Assembly (NCBI GenBank): GCA_934358675.1
Contig: CAKRKX010000014.1
Coordinates: 1 to 35,998, forward strand
DNA: 35,998 nt
DNA from: an uncultured Agathobacter sp.
GTDB taxonomy: Bacteria > Bacillota > Clostridia > Lachnospirales > Lachnospiraceae
Direction of reading: 5' to 3'
The translations under genes were made by a program, and so were the position numbers. The notes beneath the pieces were generated by a model that saw only the letters and a list, made by a program, of their open reading frames with translations, did not search any database and was not told where the DNA came from. Shown here one piece after another: positions 18,501 to 25,550 of the stretch (its first letter is position 1; each line of letters starts with the position of its first letter).

Positions 18501-19937
18501 ACCACTTGAGAAATCACCATTGACCACTTCCGTTACCGTAACCGGTACTTCCTCTAAACGTTCGATGATGATATCATCAATGTATACGGTTCCGGCTGCA
18601 TCTGCAAAATATAAGACAACCTGATCATCCGACTTGGAATTAAACTCATAAGTGTTTAAAGTCCACTCATCTGCTTTATTTGCAGGTACGCCACCTGCAA
18701 GTTCCACAGACATTCCCTTGTTGATCACCTTAAAATAAGTCGTCGCCTCTCCCTTGGCATAAAATTGAACGCGGTATTTATAGTTTGAATCAACAGGGAG
18801 ATTATACTTGATACATTTCCAATCCTGCGTATCCGAAGAAATCTTGAGCGACTTGCTTCCCGTATGTGCCGCTTCATCACTTACTGTAAAACGATCCGGA
18901 GCATCGGAATTCTCCCAGCCACTCATATCCTTTTCGAAAGATCCATCAAATTCCACTTTGCTCACACCTCCGGAAAGCTTCTTGATCGAAAAGTCGTCAT
19001 AGTAACCATCTGCTGCGGAATCGGAAATATAAAGAACCACCTTGGTATTATTACCACTGTTAAATGTCATTGTATAATTCTGATACGTTCCGTCTCCTGT
19101 AGGATACTGTTCAACAATTTTTGTGTTCCAATCAGCACTTAAAATTTGATAACAAAACTGGCTGGTATTCTTTCCCCAGAACGAGACTTCATACTCTGCA
19201 TTCTGTTCCACTGTAACATCTTGTGTCAATGCTTTGAAGTCCCAGCTGCCTCCCTCTACTTTCAGTGCCTTGGAACCGGTTCGAACATGATCCGGATCTT
19301 CTGTCACACTGAATTTAGGACTTGAACTCCAATTATCCCAGTTTGTCAGATCATCCTCAAATCCACCATTCTTTACCAGATCTTCTTTTTCCTGCTGCCC
19401 CTGCTGTATCTTTTTTGTAATTGCGAAGTCATCATAATACCCAGCAGCTGTCGAGTCTGAAATGTAAAGATAAACTTCGTCTGCACTTCCGGAATTAAAT
19501 GACGCTGTATACTTCCGGTATCCATCATTACCATTTCCATCGGAATATTTTTCAAGCAATTTTGTTTCCCATTTTGTATCTGCGGCATCAATAATCTGAT
19601 AACTGAACTGACTGGTATTCTTTGCCCAAAAAGTTAATTCATATTCGGTATTTTGTTCCAGCGTAATTTTTTGCGTCAGAGCTTTATATTGCTGTTCACC
19701 TGCCGCCACCGACAACGCTTTATCCCCGGATTTTACATTTTCCTTTTCCTCTGTAACACCAAATTTTTCACTTTCGGAAAAGTTATCCCAACCATCCAAT
19801 CCGTCCTCAAAGCTTCCATTTTTTACGAGGTTTGTTTCTTCTGCCTTCGCCTGTATCCCGCCGAATTCCGGCACTGCCGACACCACCATAGCTGCAGCAA
19901 GTGAAACAGAAACAAACGTCTTCCATCTTCCTTTCAT
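15588..19937 (-). CDS. Large multi-modular secreted GH26 beta-mannanase
   Basis: A 1449-residue secreted endo-beta-1,4-mannanase. Order of parts: signal peptide 1-32; four CBM4/9/22-like beta-sandwich modules (about 35-178, 186-322, 327-461, 466-586), the first two close duplicates; GH26 catalytic domain (about 600-945) with acid/base Glu759 in RPFHENSG and nucleophile Glu867 in AITEVG, spaced as in studied GH26 enzymes; an Ig-like domain (about 960-1057); a further sandwich module (about 1064-1235) starting FDDFEGY; a Gly/Ser/Ala linker with 6-residue repeats (1241-1264); and a C-terminal basic BspA-like leucine-rich unit (about 1312-1449). No LPxTG anchor is seen; the Lys-rich tail may hold the enzyme to the cell wall. 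AAAGGTGG precedes the ATG. Same transcript as the GH130 gene upstream and the esterase downstream. Confidence 0.94.
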   Translation of the reverse strand: MKGRWKTFVSVSLAAAMVVSAVPEFGGIQAKAEETNLVKNGSFEDGLDGWDNFSESEKFGVTEEKENVKSGDKALSVAAGEQQYKALTQKITLEQNTEYELTFWAKNTSQFSYQIIDAADTKWETKLLEKYSDGNGNDGYRKYTASFNSGSADEVYLYISDSTAAGYYDDFAITKKIQQGQQEKEDLVKNGGFEDDLTNWDNWSSSPKFSVTEDPDHVRTGSKALKVEGGSWDFKALTQDVTVEQNAEYEVSFWGKNTSQFCYQILSADWNTKIVEQYPTGDGTYQNYTMTFNSGNNTKVVLYISDSAADGYYDDFSIKKLSGGVSKVEFDGSFEKDMSGWENSDAPDRFTVSDEAAHTGSKSLKISSDTQDWKCIKYNLPVDSNYKYRVQFYAKGEATTYFKVINKGMSVELAGGVPANKADEWTLNTYEFNSKSDDQVVLYFADAAGTVYIDDIIIERLEEVPVTVTEVVNGDFSSGLDSWKTANAGDKFKVEDAKLHIIGGSEDGNYIEQTIATQKGVYYTIKMETESGSGRYQVYDESGETLLANESNAYFCVGNRAKVLLRIMDTKEETVVTKVSIEEAKVTPVKNRNKVNASTEAKTVSLVDESATDATKSLYAYLQEVGKENILFGHQTDNSEGIVKDGVTSDTYHTVGAYPAITGFEMASVAGNQDKYVTLVKEAYKNNSIVTLCDHMPNFSSTASGSTFSDMTPTYENIMPGGKDNAKFLERLDATAAFAQACTDDNGNPIPIIYRPFHENSGMWFWWGVSNMTKDQFVNLWRYTVEYLREVKGVHNLLYAYSPNGHFSSEDNYLSRYPGDDYVDIIGFDIYHDKPSYDSKWMEQTKQDAKIASKIAKKKGKVAAITEVGLRYDGSNGLADEGNEIKNWYTMLCDAIMSDEDAKQVAYMMTWRNQDKTHFWVPYDDGKGDRHEMANDFTAFYNRDDVIFADRIGNIGGLNNITVSKHEDTVYFAAPTTGEKIKGTSKILVKTNVSDDNIDKVSVSVGDESYDAQKDGMYYVINLDTTKFADGQYEMKAVVTLKDQKTVQTAKTIKIWNDESKSDVDPTIFDDFEGYYGDNDQLNQAYNRNTNGDVNEISLVDSPFGDKTGKAMQFTYSVATGGPGYTGTAKTLNYDISKLDSTGISFWYKGDGKGQDVLLQVNMPNCFEVHLNDLETFDKDSIEPQFIKVTWDQFKAKGHTADKDLSNIQTFAIYVNGTGVENSTLIFDDIKVMYTPKNPGESGSTGGSGSAGGSGSAGGSGSAGAAGDTNVPADTNKNDSANGTGSNGDTDHSVKKDEIKKGDTIKDTSKNVYKVTKIGKNATVELTKFKSTKSKTIVVPATVKMNGVTYKVTGVAAGAFKNCRKVTYIKIGKNVANIEKGTFSGCPDLEMITILSTKLTTKNVAKNAFKGISSKVVIKVPKSKLKAYKKLFVKKGLNKKTEIKAIRSK
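16147..16218. repeat. 18-bp tandem repeat, 4 copies, encoding the GGSGSA linker
   Basis: Four tandem 18-bp units, the last one diverged, encode the hexapeptide GGSGSA of the linker in the large GH26 protein. Because the unit is a multiple of three, copy number change by slippage would only alter linker length, keeping the frame. Confidence 0.9.
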
Positions 19938-19969
19938 AAAACATCCACCTTTCTTTTTTCATTACCCTT

Positions 19970-21172
19970 CTACTTCTGATTTCCCTCACGATCAAAGGTT
20001 CTCACATACTCCACGATTTCATCAAAGCAGGCCCACGCCATACCGATTTTCTGATCCGCCGCACCATAGCTCATGATCAGCTCATCGTCTTTTACAACAC
20101 CGCCGGTCGTAAAAATGCACGGACACAAAAACAGATCCGGCAATTCCCAATCCTGTTTTGCATACAGAAGTCGTGCTGAACATCTATGAATAATTTCAGG
20201 AAATCCATCTTCTTGTTCACGGACAATCATAAATGATTGCGTGTAACCGTATTCCGGAAGCTGCTTCCCATGGTAGGAAACCAGCCACTCCTCATCATTG
20301 ATCCTGATCGGTGGAAAACTTGCGCCGATCCGTTCATCCTCCCAATCAAATTCACCGACTGCCAGAAGCTTATGCTCCGCTTTATCGGTAACAAAATCTT
20401 CAAAATTTTCTGCTGCTGCAATAAGAATGGATGGCTTAAATACACCTTTCGCACAGTCAAATTTGTCAGGCACATCCGGTCTGTGCAGCATCACATATTG
20501 CATCTTTCCATTAATTTTCATCTTTTCCGGGAAGAAAAATACATCCCGGTTGTCCGTCAGACTGCCATCTGTAAGCGCACACACATAGACAAATGCATGA
20601 TCATAATCTTTCTGCTTGAGTGCCTCAAGATTAATCTTGAACATTACCGTCGTTGTATCATTCTTGTACGCTGCACTGCCAAACGGATTGTCCTCTTTCA
20701 ACGCCCAATCAGGCACATTGTCCCTTCTCTTATCGCCTTCCCAATAAGGTCCCGGCGGAAACATTCTGCATGCCGCAGTCAGATAATATTCTCTATCCAA
20801 AGTAAAAACACGTGGATCTTCAATGCATCCGTTGGCGTAGTTTGGAACCCGCTCACCGGAACTGTTTTCTATATACATTCTGTCGATCTCATATTCCAGT
20901 CTTGGAGCAAGTGCCGGACGACTGAAATCCACATCCCAGTTTTCTCCATTGTCTTCACTTGTCGCATATCCCAAAAAGATCGGATACGGATCCGATAATC
21001 CTCTCAGATTCTTTTCATGCCACGGTCCTGTTGCACGAAAAAGCATATGTAATGTATTACTTCCTTCTTCCTGAAAAATCGCCGGGTTTAATACCATCGT
21101 ATTTGCCCATTCACAGCCTGCTTTCGGCTCGATCACCGGTTTTTCGGAACATTTAATAATTGGTTTTTTCAT
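19970..21172 (-). CDS. GH130 family glycoside phosphorylase, subfamily unresolved
   Basis: A 400-residue cytoplasmic GH130 protein. It has the family fold markers: NPAIF near residue 29, FRATG, a GYATS(x)DNGENW strand, the catalytic Asp119 in GCIEDPRVF, and SYHGK near residue 310. It is longer than typical GH130_2 mannooligosaccharide phosphorylases (about 330) and differs from GH130_1, with a PPGPYWEGDKRRD insert after the catalytic strand. A plausible role is phosphorolysis of mannooligosaccharides longer than two units, feeding mannobiose to the epimerase; a beta-mannoside hydrolase is also possible in this family. It is the first gene of the GH130-GH26-esterase unit, with GAAGGGAG before its ATG. 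Family is certain, exact substrate is not. Confidence 0.85.
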   Translation of the reverse strand: MKKPIIKCSEKPVIEPKAGCEWANTMVLNPAIFQEEGSNTLHMLFRATGPWHEKNLRGLSDPYPIFLGYATSEDNGENWDVDFSRPALAPRLEYEIDRMYIENSSGERVPNYANGCIEDPRVFTLDREYYLTAACRMFPPGPYWEGDKRRDNVPDWALKEDNPFGSAAYKNDTTTVMFKINLEALKQKDYDHAFVYVCALTDGSLTDNRDVFFFPEKMKINGKMQYVMLHRPDVPDKFDCAKGVFKPSILIAAAENFEDFVTDKAEHKLLAVGEFDWEDERIGASFPPIRINDEEWLVSYHGKQLPEYGYTQSFMIVREQEDGFPEIIHRCSARLLYAKQDWELPDLFLCPCIFTTGGVVKDDELIMSYGAADQKIGMAWACFDEIVEYVRTFDREGNQK

Positions 21173-21262
21173 GATTTCTCCCTTCTTCTTTTTATTAATA
21201 TGTTATCAACGTTCCTTCCCGTAAAACACTGCGCGACTTTACTTTTATATACATTTTTTCAC

Positions 21263-21292
21263 AAAAAAAGACTACCGTTTTCACGATAGTCC
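21263..21292 (-). terminator. Terminator after the response-regulator gene
   Basis: An 8-bp stem including one G-U pair (GACTATCG/CGGTAGTC, loop of 6) is followed on the minus strand by seven T. It lies 8 bp after the regulator stop and separates the two-component pair from the GH130-GH26 unit, whose promoter must lie in the next 90 bp; I see no convincing -35/-10 pair there, in keeping with activator dependence. Confidence 0.85.
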
Positions 21293-21298
21293 CTGCTC

Positions 21299-22843
21299 TT
21301 AATAGACGGTTTTTCTATATTCTTTTGGCGACATCCCTACGAATTTTTTAAACGCTCTTCCGAATGATACTGCATCCTCATAACCGACCATACCGCCGAT
21401 CTCGTAAATCCGCACCTTGGGATTCCGCAACAGCTGCATGGCTTTCTCCATCCTTACCTTCATTAAATATTCCGAAAAATTCAAGTCCATTTCCGCTTTA
21501 AAAAGCTTCGAGAAATAGGACGGATTCAACTCTACATATTCCGCAACATCATTCAAAGAGAGTTGTTCCATATAGTGTTCTGCAATATATGCTTTCGCCA
21601 TCTCGATACGATCGGTCCGTTTTTGTTCCTTTTCCCTGCTCATGTACTGAATGCAGTTTTTCATGAGGAGAAGCAAATATTCTTTCAGTTCATTATATGT
21701 TCCGATATTACTGATCATCCATTCATAATCGACCCCGCTGTAATTTAATGCCTTTTCAAATCCGTTTACCTTTACAGCTAAAATATACACGATATTTCTC
21801 ACCAGCATACGTATTTTTTCCGGTTTAAGGAAACTGATATCCAGAAAGAACTGATTCACCTTTTCTCTCACTTTCGGATAATCCATCAAGGCAATTTCCA
21901 TCGACAACTCATTCGCCAAGTTTTTCACATCATACTCGAAATCAACACTACGTTCGCAGATATCCTTATAGCGGAACAACTTGTTATTCCCCATATAAAA
22001 ACGAAATGACACTGCTTCCTGCGCCTGTTCATAAGCAGTATGAATTTCATTTAATTCAGTATGGATTTCGCTCATTCCGATGCATAGCAAAAAATTTTGT
22101 TTTAAGTCATCCAGCATTGCCTGACAAGACCGGCAGACCATTTGATCATTATTTTCATCCCCCAGTAAGACAAATGCGCTAATTGAATTCTGTTCCGCAA
22201 ACAAAGCGATATGAAATCCATTTCTTTGCATACAGTCTTGAAACATTGTTTTCATCTCAGCAACATATCCAAGCAAATCCTGTTTCTTAACCCCGTTCTT
22301 ATAATAGAAACCAATCTCCATTGATAACATAACATAAGCAGCACCAGCTTTCATTTGCGTCTGCTTCCTGAACTGTTCCACGGCAGACAGATCATACATA
22401 ACCGCTTTGTGCAACGTATCTGACAAAAACGTCGCTTTACGAAGCCTGTCGACCTCTTCCTCGTCGCTTTGCAGATGGATTTCCTCTTCGATTTTGCGAA
22501 TATGTGTAATGAGCTCCTGACGATTGATCGGTTTTAGGAAATAGTCCACTACACCGTCTTTAAACGCTCTCCTGATATAGTTAAACTCATCAAATCCGCT
22601 TAACACAATAAATCGGATGTCCGGTCTTATCTCTTTCACTTTTTCAATCAGTTCCAAACCGTCCATAAGCGGCATACGGATATCGGTAATAATAATATTG
22701 ATGTCCTCTTCTTGCTGAGCATAATGATATGCGTCCAATCCATTGGAAAATTCTGCCGCTACACAATCTCCTATGTCTTTGGCAATCATTTTCTTCATAC
22801 CGATACGGATAATCTCATCATCGTCCACTAATACGATCTTCAT
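21299..22843 (-). CDS. YesN-type response regulator, REC plus AraC DNA-binding domain
   Basis: A 514-residue transcription regulator. The N-terminal receiver domain (1-120) has the acidic pocket VDDD at 6-9 and phosphoacceptor Asp54 in IITDIRMP, with Lys in FLKP. A middle region of about 290 residues resembles the linker/dimerisation part of YesN proteins. The C-terminal ~100 residues form the AraC double helix-turn-helix, with LNDVAEYVELNPSYFSKLFK and IGGMVGYEDAVSFGRAFKK. It overlaps the kinase stop by 4 bp (ATGA). Such pairs sense extracellular oligosaccharides and activate the neighbouring transport and hydrolase genes, so the mannan genes downstream are its expected targets. Confidence 0.94.
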   Translation of the reverse strand: MKIVLVDDDEIIRIGMKKMIAKDIGDCVAAEFSNGLDAYHYAQQEEDINIIITDIRMPLMDGLELIEKVKEIRPDIRFIVLSGFDEFNYIRRAFKDGVVDYFLKPINRQELITHIRKIEEEIHLQSDEEEVDRLRKATFLSDTLHKAVMYDLSAVEQFRKQTQMKAGAAYVMLSMEIGFYYKNGVKKQDLLGYVAEMKTMFQDCMQRNGFHIALFAEQNSISAFVLLGDENNDQMVCRSCQAMLDDLKQNFLLCIGMSEIHTELNEIHTAYEQAQEAVSFRFYMGNNKLFRYKDICERSVDFEYDVKNLANELSMEIALMDYPKVREKVNQFFLDISFLKPEKIRMLVRNIVYILAVKVNGFEKALNYSGVDYEWMISNIGTYNELKEYLLLLMKNCIQYMSREKEQKRTDRIEMAKAYIAEHYMEQLSLNDVAEYVELNPSYFSKLFKAEMDLNFSEYLMKVRMEKAMQLLRNPKVRIYEIGGMVGYEDAVSFGRAFKKFVGMSPKEYRKTVY

Positions 22844-24663
22844 ACTTCTTCCCCCTCATTTGCAAGCGAAACATGGCTGTCAATATAAATAGATGCATAA
22901 ACCGTTGTTCCAATGCCCTTTTGGCTGTCCACAAATACGCCGTATTTTTCACCATATTGAAGCTTAATACGCCGATTTACATTGCGTAAACCAATGCTTT
23001 TGTATTTCTGGTTATTTCCCTGAACATATTCATTCAGGTCATGTACCTCCTCTTCTGTCATTCCGATTCCATTATCATATACAATAAGTTCCAATATATT
23101 TTTGTCCTTAATTTCTGCCGAAATCACAATTTTTCCATCCTTGACCACATCTTTCATTCCATGATAGATTGCATTCTCCAGAATCGGTTGAATGATCATT
23201 TTAATCATCTTCACATCATACAATTCCGGACGGATGTCAATGGTAATCGAATAACTCGATTTAAACCGAATCTCCTGAAAAGCAATATATTTTTTCAGAT
23301 TTTCAATCTCTTCATAGAGTGAGACTTCCGCATTATAGTTGCTGATTCCATAGCGCAAAATATGTCCGAGATTCGATGCCATCTCCGATGTCTGGTCATC
23401 ATCATTCATGATTGCAAGCATACTGATCGACTCCAATGCATTGTACAGAAAATGAGGATTAATCTGCGCCTGCAACATTTGCAGCTCGAGTTCCGAATGA
23501 TAGATTTTCTGTTTATACACCTCATTGATCAGGCTGTTGATCTGCTTTACCATAGAATTAAACATGCCGGTCAGATTGCCGATCTCATCCTTACTCTCCA
23601 CTCTTACATGCTGCTCAAAATCTCCCTGTTCCGCCAGTTTCATGACCGCTTCCAGCTTATGAATGGATCTGCTGATTCGCGTAATAATGAAAAACAAGAG
23701 GATTAGCATCACACCAATTCCAAGCACAGTCTCAATCACGATTCGTTTCTGGGCGTCTTTCAATTCTCCAAAAACCTCATCTTCCGGAACAAGACTGATC
23801 AGTTTCCATCCGGTCAATTCCGATGCCTCGACATAAAGCATCGCACGCGAGCCATCCTCCAGTGTAATTTTCCGCACACCATCCGTCGTATCGGATGCCA
23901 GATCAACAATTTCCTTTTTGGCTTCTTTTGTAATATTCTCCTCTTCGGTGTCATAAATAGTGTAAGAATCACTTAACAGAATCGTTCTATGATTTTCGGA
24001 TACTTTAACATCATCGATGATGTCACGAATATAATCAACTTCTGTATTGATCAGCAACACACCGACAACCTCGTTGGAATCGATTTTAAGAATCCCCCGT
24101 GCAACGCCAAACACCTGCAGTGGAACATTGACTTTATCCGCAACATATGGAATCTCATATGTATCAACAATAACCGGTTTGCCGTATGCTTCATAACATT
24201 CCTGAAACCATTTCGTCTTTGTCGGATCCATAACATTGTATATGGCTTTCTTTACCTTGTAATCACCATATCCATTCCCGTTAAACACAAAACAGGAGTT
24301 GATATCTGATTTATATGCCATAATCTCTTCAAACATCCGCTCATTCATCTTCTGAAAGTCAAGTGTCAGACGATTGCTGTCATTGTATGCTTTCATTGCA
24401 TTCAGATACGTTTGATCCGCCATACGATACGTAAGCGGAATCTGGGAAATTTTTGACACATCCCGAATATAGCTGTCTAATTGATTCATCGTTTCTTTGC
24501 CGGATCTCTGTATCACTTGTTCGATATTAACAGTTTTCTCTTTTGAAATTGTCACATAATTGGATATTGAGAAAAAGCATAGAACACATGCTGATATAAT
24601 AATTACGCAGGATAGCCGAAAGAAAATCGGCATATCATTAAACTTGATCCATAGTCTTCGCAT
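22840..24663 (-). CDS. YesM-type sensor histidine kinase
   Basis: A 607-residue membrane sensor kinase. Transmembrane helices at about 15-35 and 309-329 enclose an extracellular dCache-like domain of some 270 residues; a HAMP linker follows, then the His_kinase domain (PF06580 type) with phosphoacceptor His404 in QINPHFLYN and the HATPase with N-box ENAIYHG and G-box DNGIGMT. I start at the ATG at 24663 because GAGGGGGT stands upstream; a reading from 24705 only adds non-homologous residues. It is coupled to the regulator gene by a 4-bp overlap. The ligand is probably a mannan oligosaccharide, inferred from location. It has its own promoter at 24686-24715. Confidence 0.94.
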   Translation of the reverse strand: MRRLWIKFNDMPIFFRLSCVIIISACVLCFFSISNYVTISKEKTVNIEQVIQRSGKETMNQLDSYIRDVSKISQIPLTYRMADQTYLNAMKAYNDSNRLTLDFQKMNERMFEEIMAYKSDINSCFVFNGNGYGDYKVKKAIYNVMDPTKTKWFQECYEAYGKPVIVDTYEIPYVADKVNVPLQVFGVARGILKIDSNEVVGVLLINTEVDYIRDIIDDVKVSENHRTILLSDSYTIYDTEEENITKEAKKEIVDLASDTTDGVRKITLEDGSRAMLYVEASELTGWKLISLVPEDEVFGELKDAQKRIVIETVLGIGVMLILLFFIITRISRSIHKLEAVMKLAEQGDFEQHVRVESKDEIGNLTGMFNSMVKQINSLINEVYKQKIYHSELELQMLQAQINPHFLYNALESISMLAIMNDDDQTSEMASNLGHILRYGISNYNAEVSLYEEIENLKKYIAFQEIRFKSSYSITIDIRPELYDVKMIKMIIQPILENAIYHGMKDVVKDGKIVISAEIKDKNILELIVYDNGIGMTEEEVHDLNEYVQGNNQKYKSIGLRNVNRRIKLQYGEKYGVFVDSQKGIGTTVYASIYIDSHVSLANEGEEV

Positions 24664-24685
24664 GAGTGCACCCCCTCTATACTGC

Positions 24686-24715
24686 ATCATACAATACCAT
24701 TTCATATGAAGTCAA
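24686..24715 (-). promoter_or_regulatory. Sigma-A promoter of the two-component operon
   Basis: TTGACT (24715-24710) and TATGAT (24691-24686) on the minus strand, 18 bp apart, stand just before the kinase ribosome binding site, giving a very short leader. Confidence 0.6.
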
Positions 24716-24718
24716 CAA

Positions 24719-24743
24719 AGCCAGCGCCTCAACAGCACTGGCT
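24719..24743 (-). terminator. Hairpin after the DUF1275 gene
   Basis: A 9-bp stem with one G-U pair (AGCCAGTGC/GCGCTGGCT, loop of 7) is followed on the minus strand by a short T-rich stretch (TTTGTTG). The T tract is weak, so termination may be partial; it sits directly before the promoter of the kinase gene. Confidence 0.55.
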
Positions 24744-24826
24744 ATCATTGATTATATCTTCTATATTGCGAGGGTCTCCACGATTTTTCTTGACTTTTCT
24801 ATGCATTTTTTGAGATTTCTTTACAT

Positions 24827-25533
24827 TTAATGTCCCAATGGCTTTTGATCCAAATGTTCTTTTCCGTTCACTTTATCATCATGAACCATCAGACAAAACA
24901 GACAAATAAGCGGAATTGCTGTTATCCAGATTGCCCGCCCCTGCATGTGATTGCAGAATGCAGTACCTATCACTGCACCTAAAAGGAAACACAACAACAT
25001 AAAAAAGTGTTTCTTTAATTTTATTCTATGGCTTTTATCCGTCTTATTCCAATGTTGTATTTCTTTTGCCAATCCAATACCTATCTGGCGAATATGGTTT
25101 GTCGCGAATGTGGTTGCCATTGGAGTTCCCTGTGCTTGCCGAAATGTATTAAACTGCATGGATGCAATAAAGTTGATTGCTACTTGTGATATCTGTACCG
25201 GAAACGACTCCGGAATAAAGCCAAGAATCACTACTACCAGAATTTCTACACCTATCAATAGTGTATCCCAACGGATTTGCATATTATACTTAATCGGATT
25301 AGGTAAAATCTCAGACAAAAACGCGCCCGCCATATATGCGAAAATCGAAATCAGATAATAAATTATTTTCCGAACATTTCCCGATCCTATTACAAGTCCC
25401 AACAGGACCACATTTCCGGTTTGTGCATTGCAAAAAACATTTCCCCTTAATAAATAAGTAAACGCTCCCCAAAAACCGGATACCGTAATCAGAGTATAAT
25501 ATACCCCGTTTTGTTCACAGAATAAGTATTCAT
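24827..25533 (-). CDS. DUF1275 (YoaK family) membrane protein, 5' end frameshifted
   Basis: A membrane protein of the YoaK/DUF1275 family, about 230 residues with six or so hydrophobic segments; function unknown. The family core GxFTYLLRGNVFCNAQTGNVVLLG and the later NTFRQAQGTPMATTFATNHIRQIG are intact. The frame that carries them has no ATG, GTG or TTG between the end of the upstream GH26 gene and this core. The well placed ATG at 25533, with AAGGAG upstream, is in another frame and stops after 14 codons. One missing base between about 25500 and 25533 would join the two into a normal N-terminus. Either an inactivated gene, a sequence error, or a start I cannot see. It lies 17 bp after the secreted GH26 gene. 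Confidence 0.75.
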
Positions 25534-25550
25534 TCTTCTCCTTCTTAATT

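Noticed and set aside
20237..20998. 253-codon open frame on the plus strand opposite the GH130 gene
   Set aside because: It lies wholly antisense to a well supported GH130 gene, has no ribosome binding site and its translation is low-complexity Ile/Cys/Arg-rich, as expected of a shadow frame.
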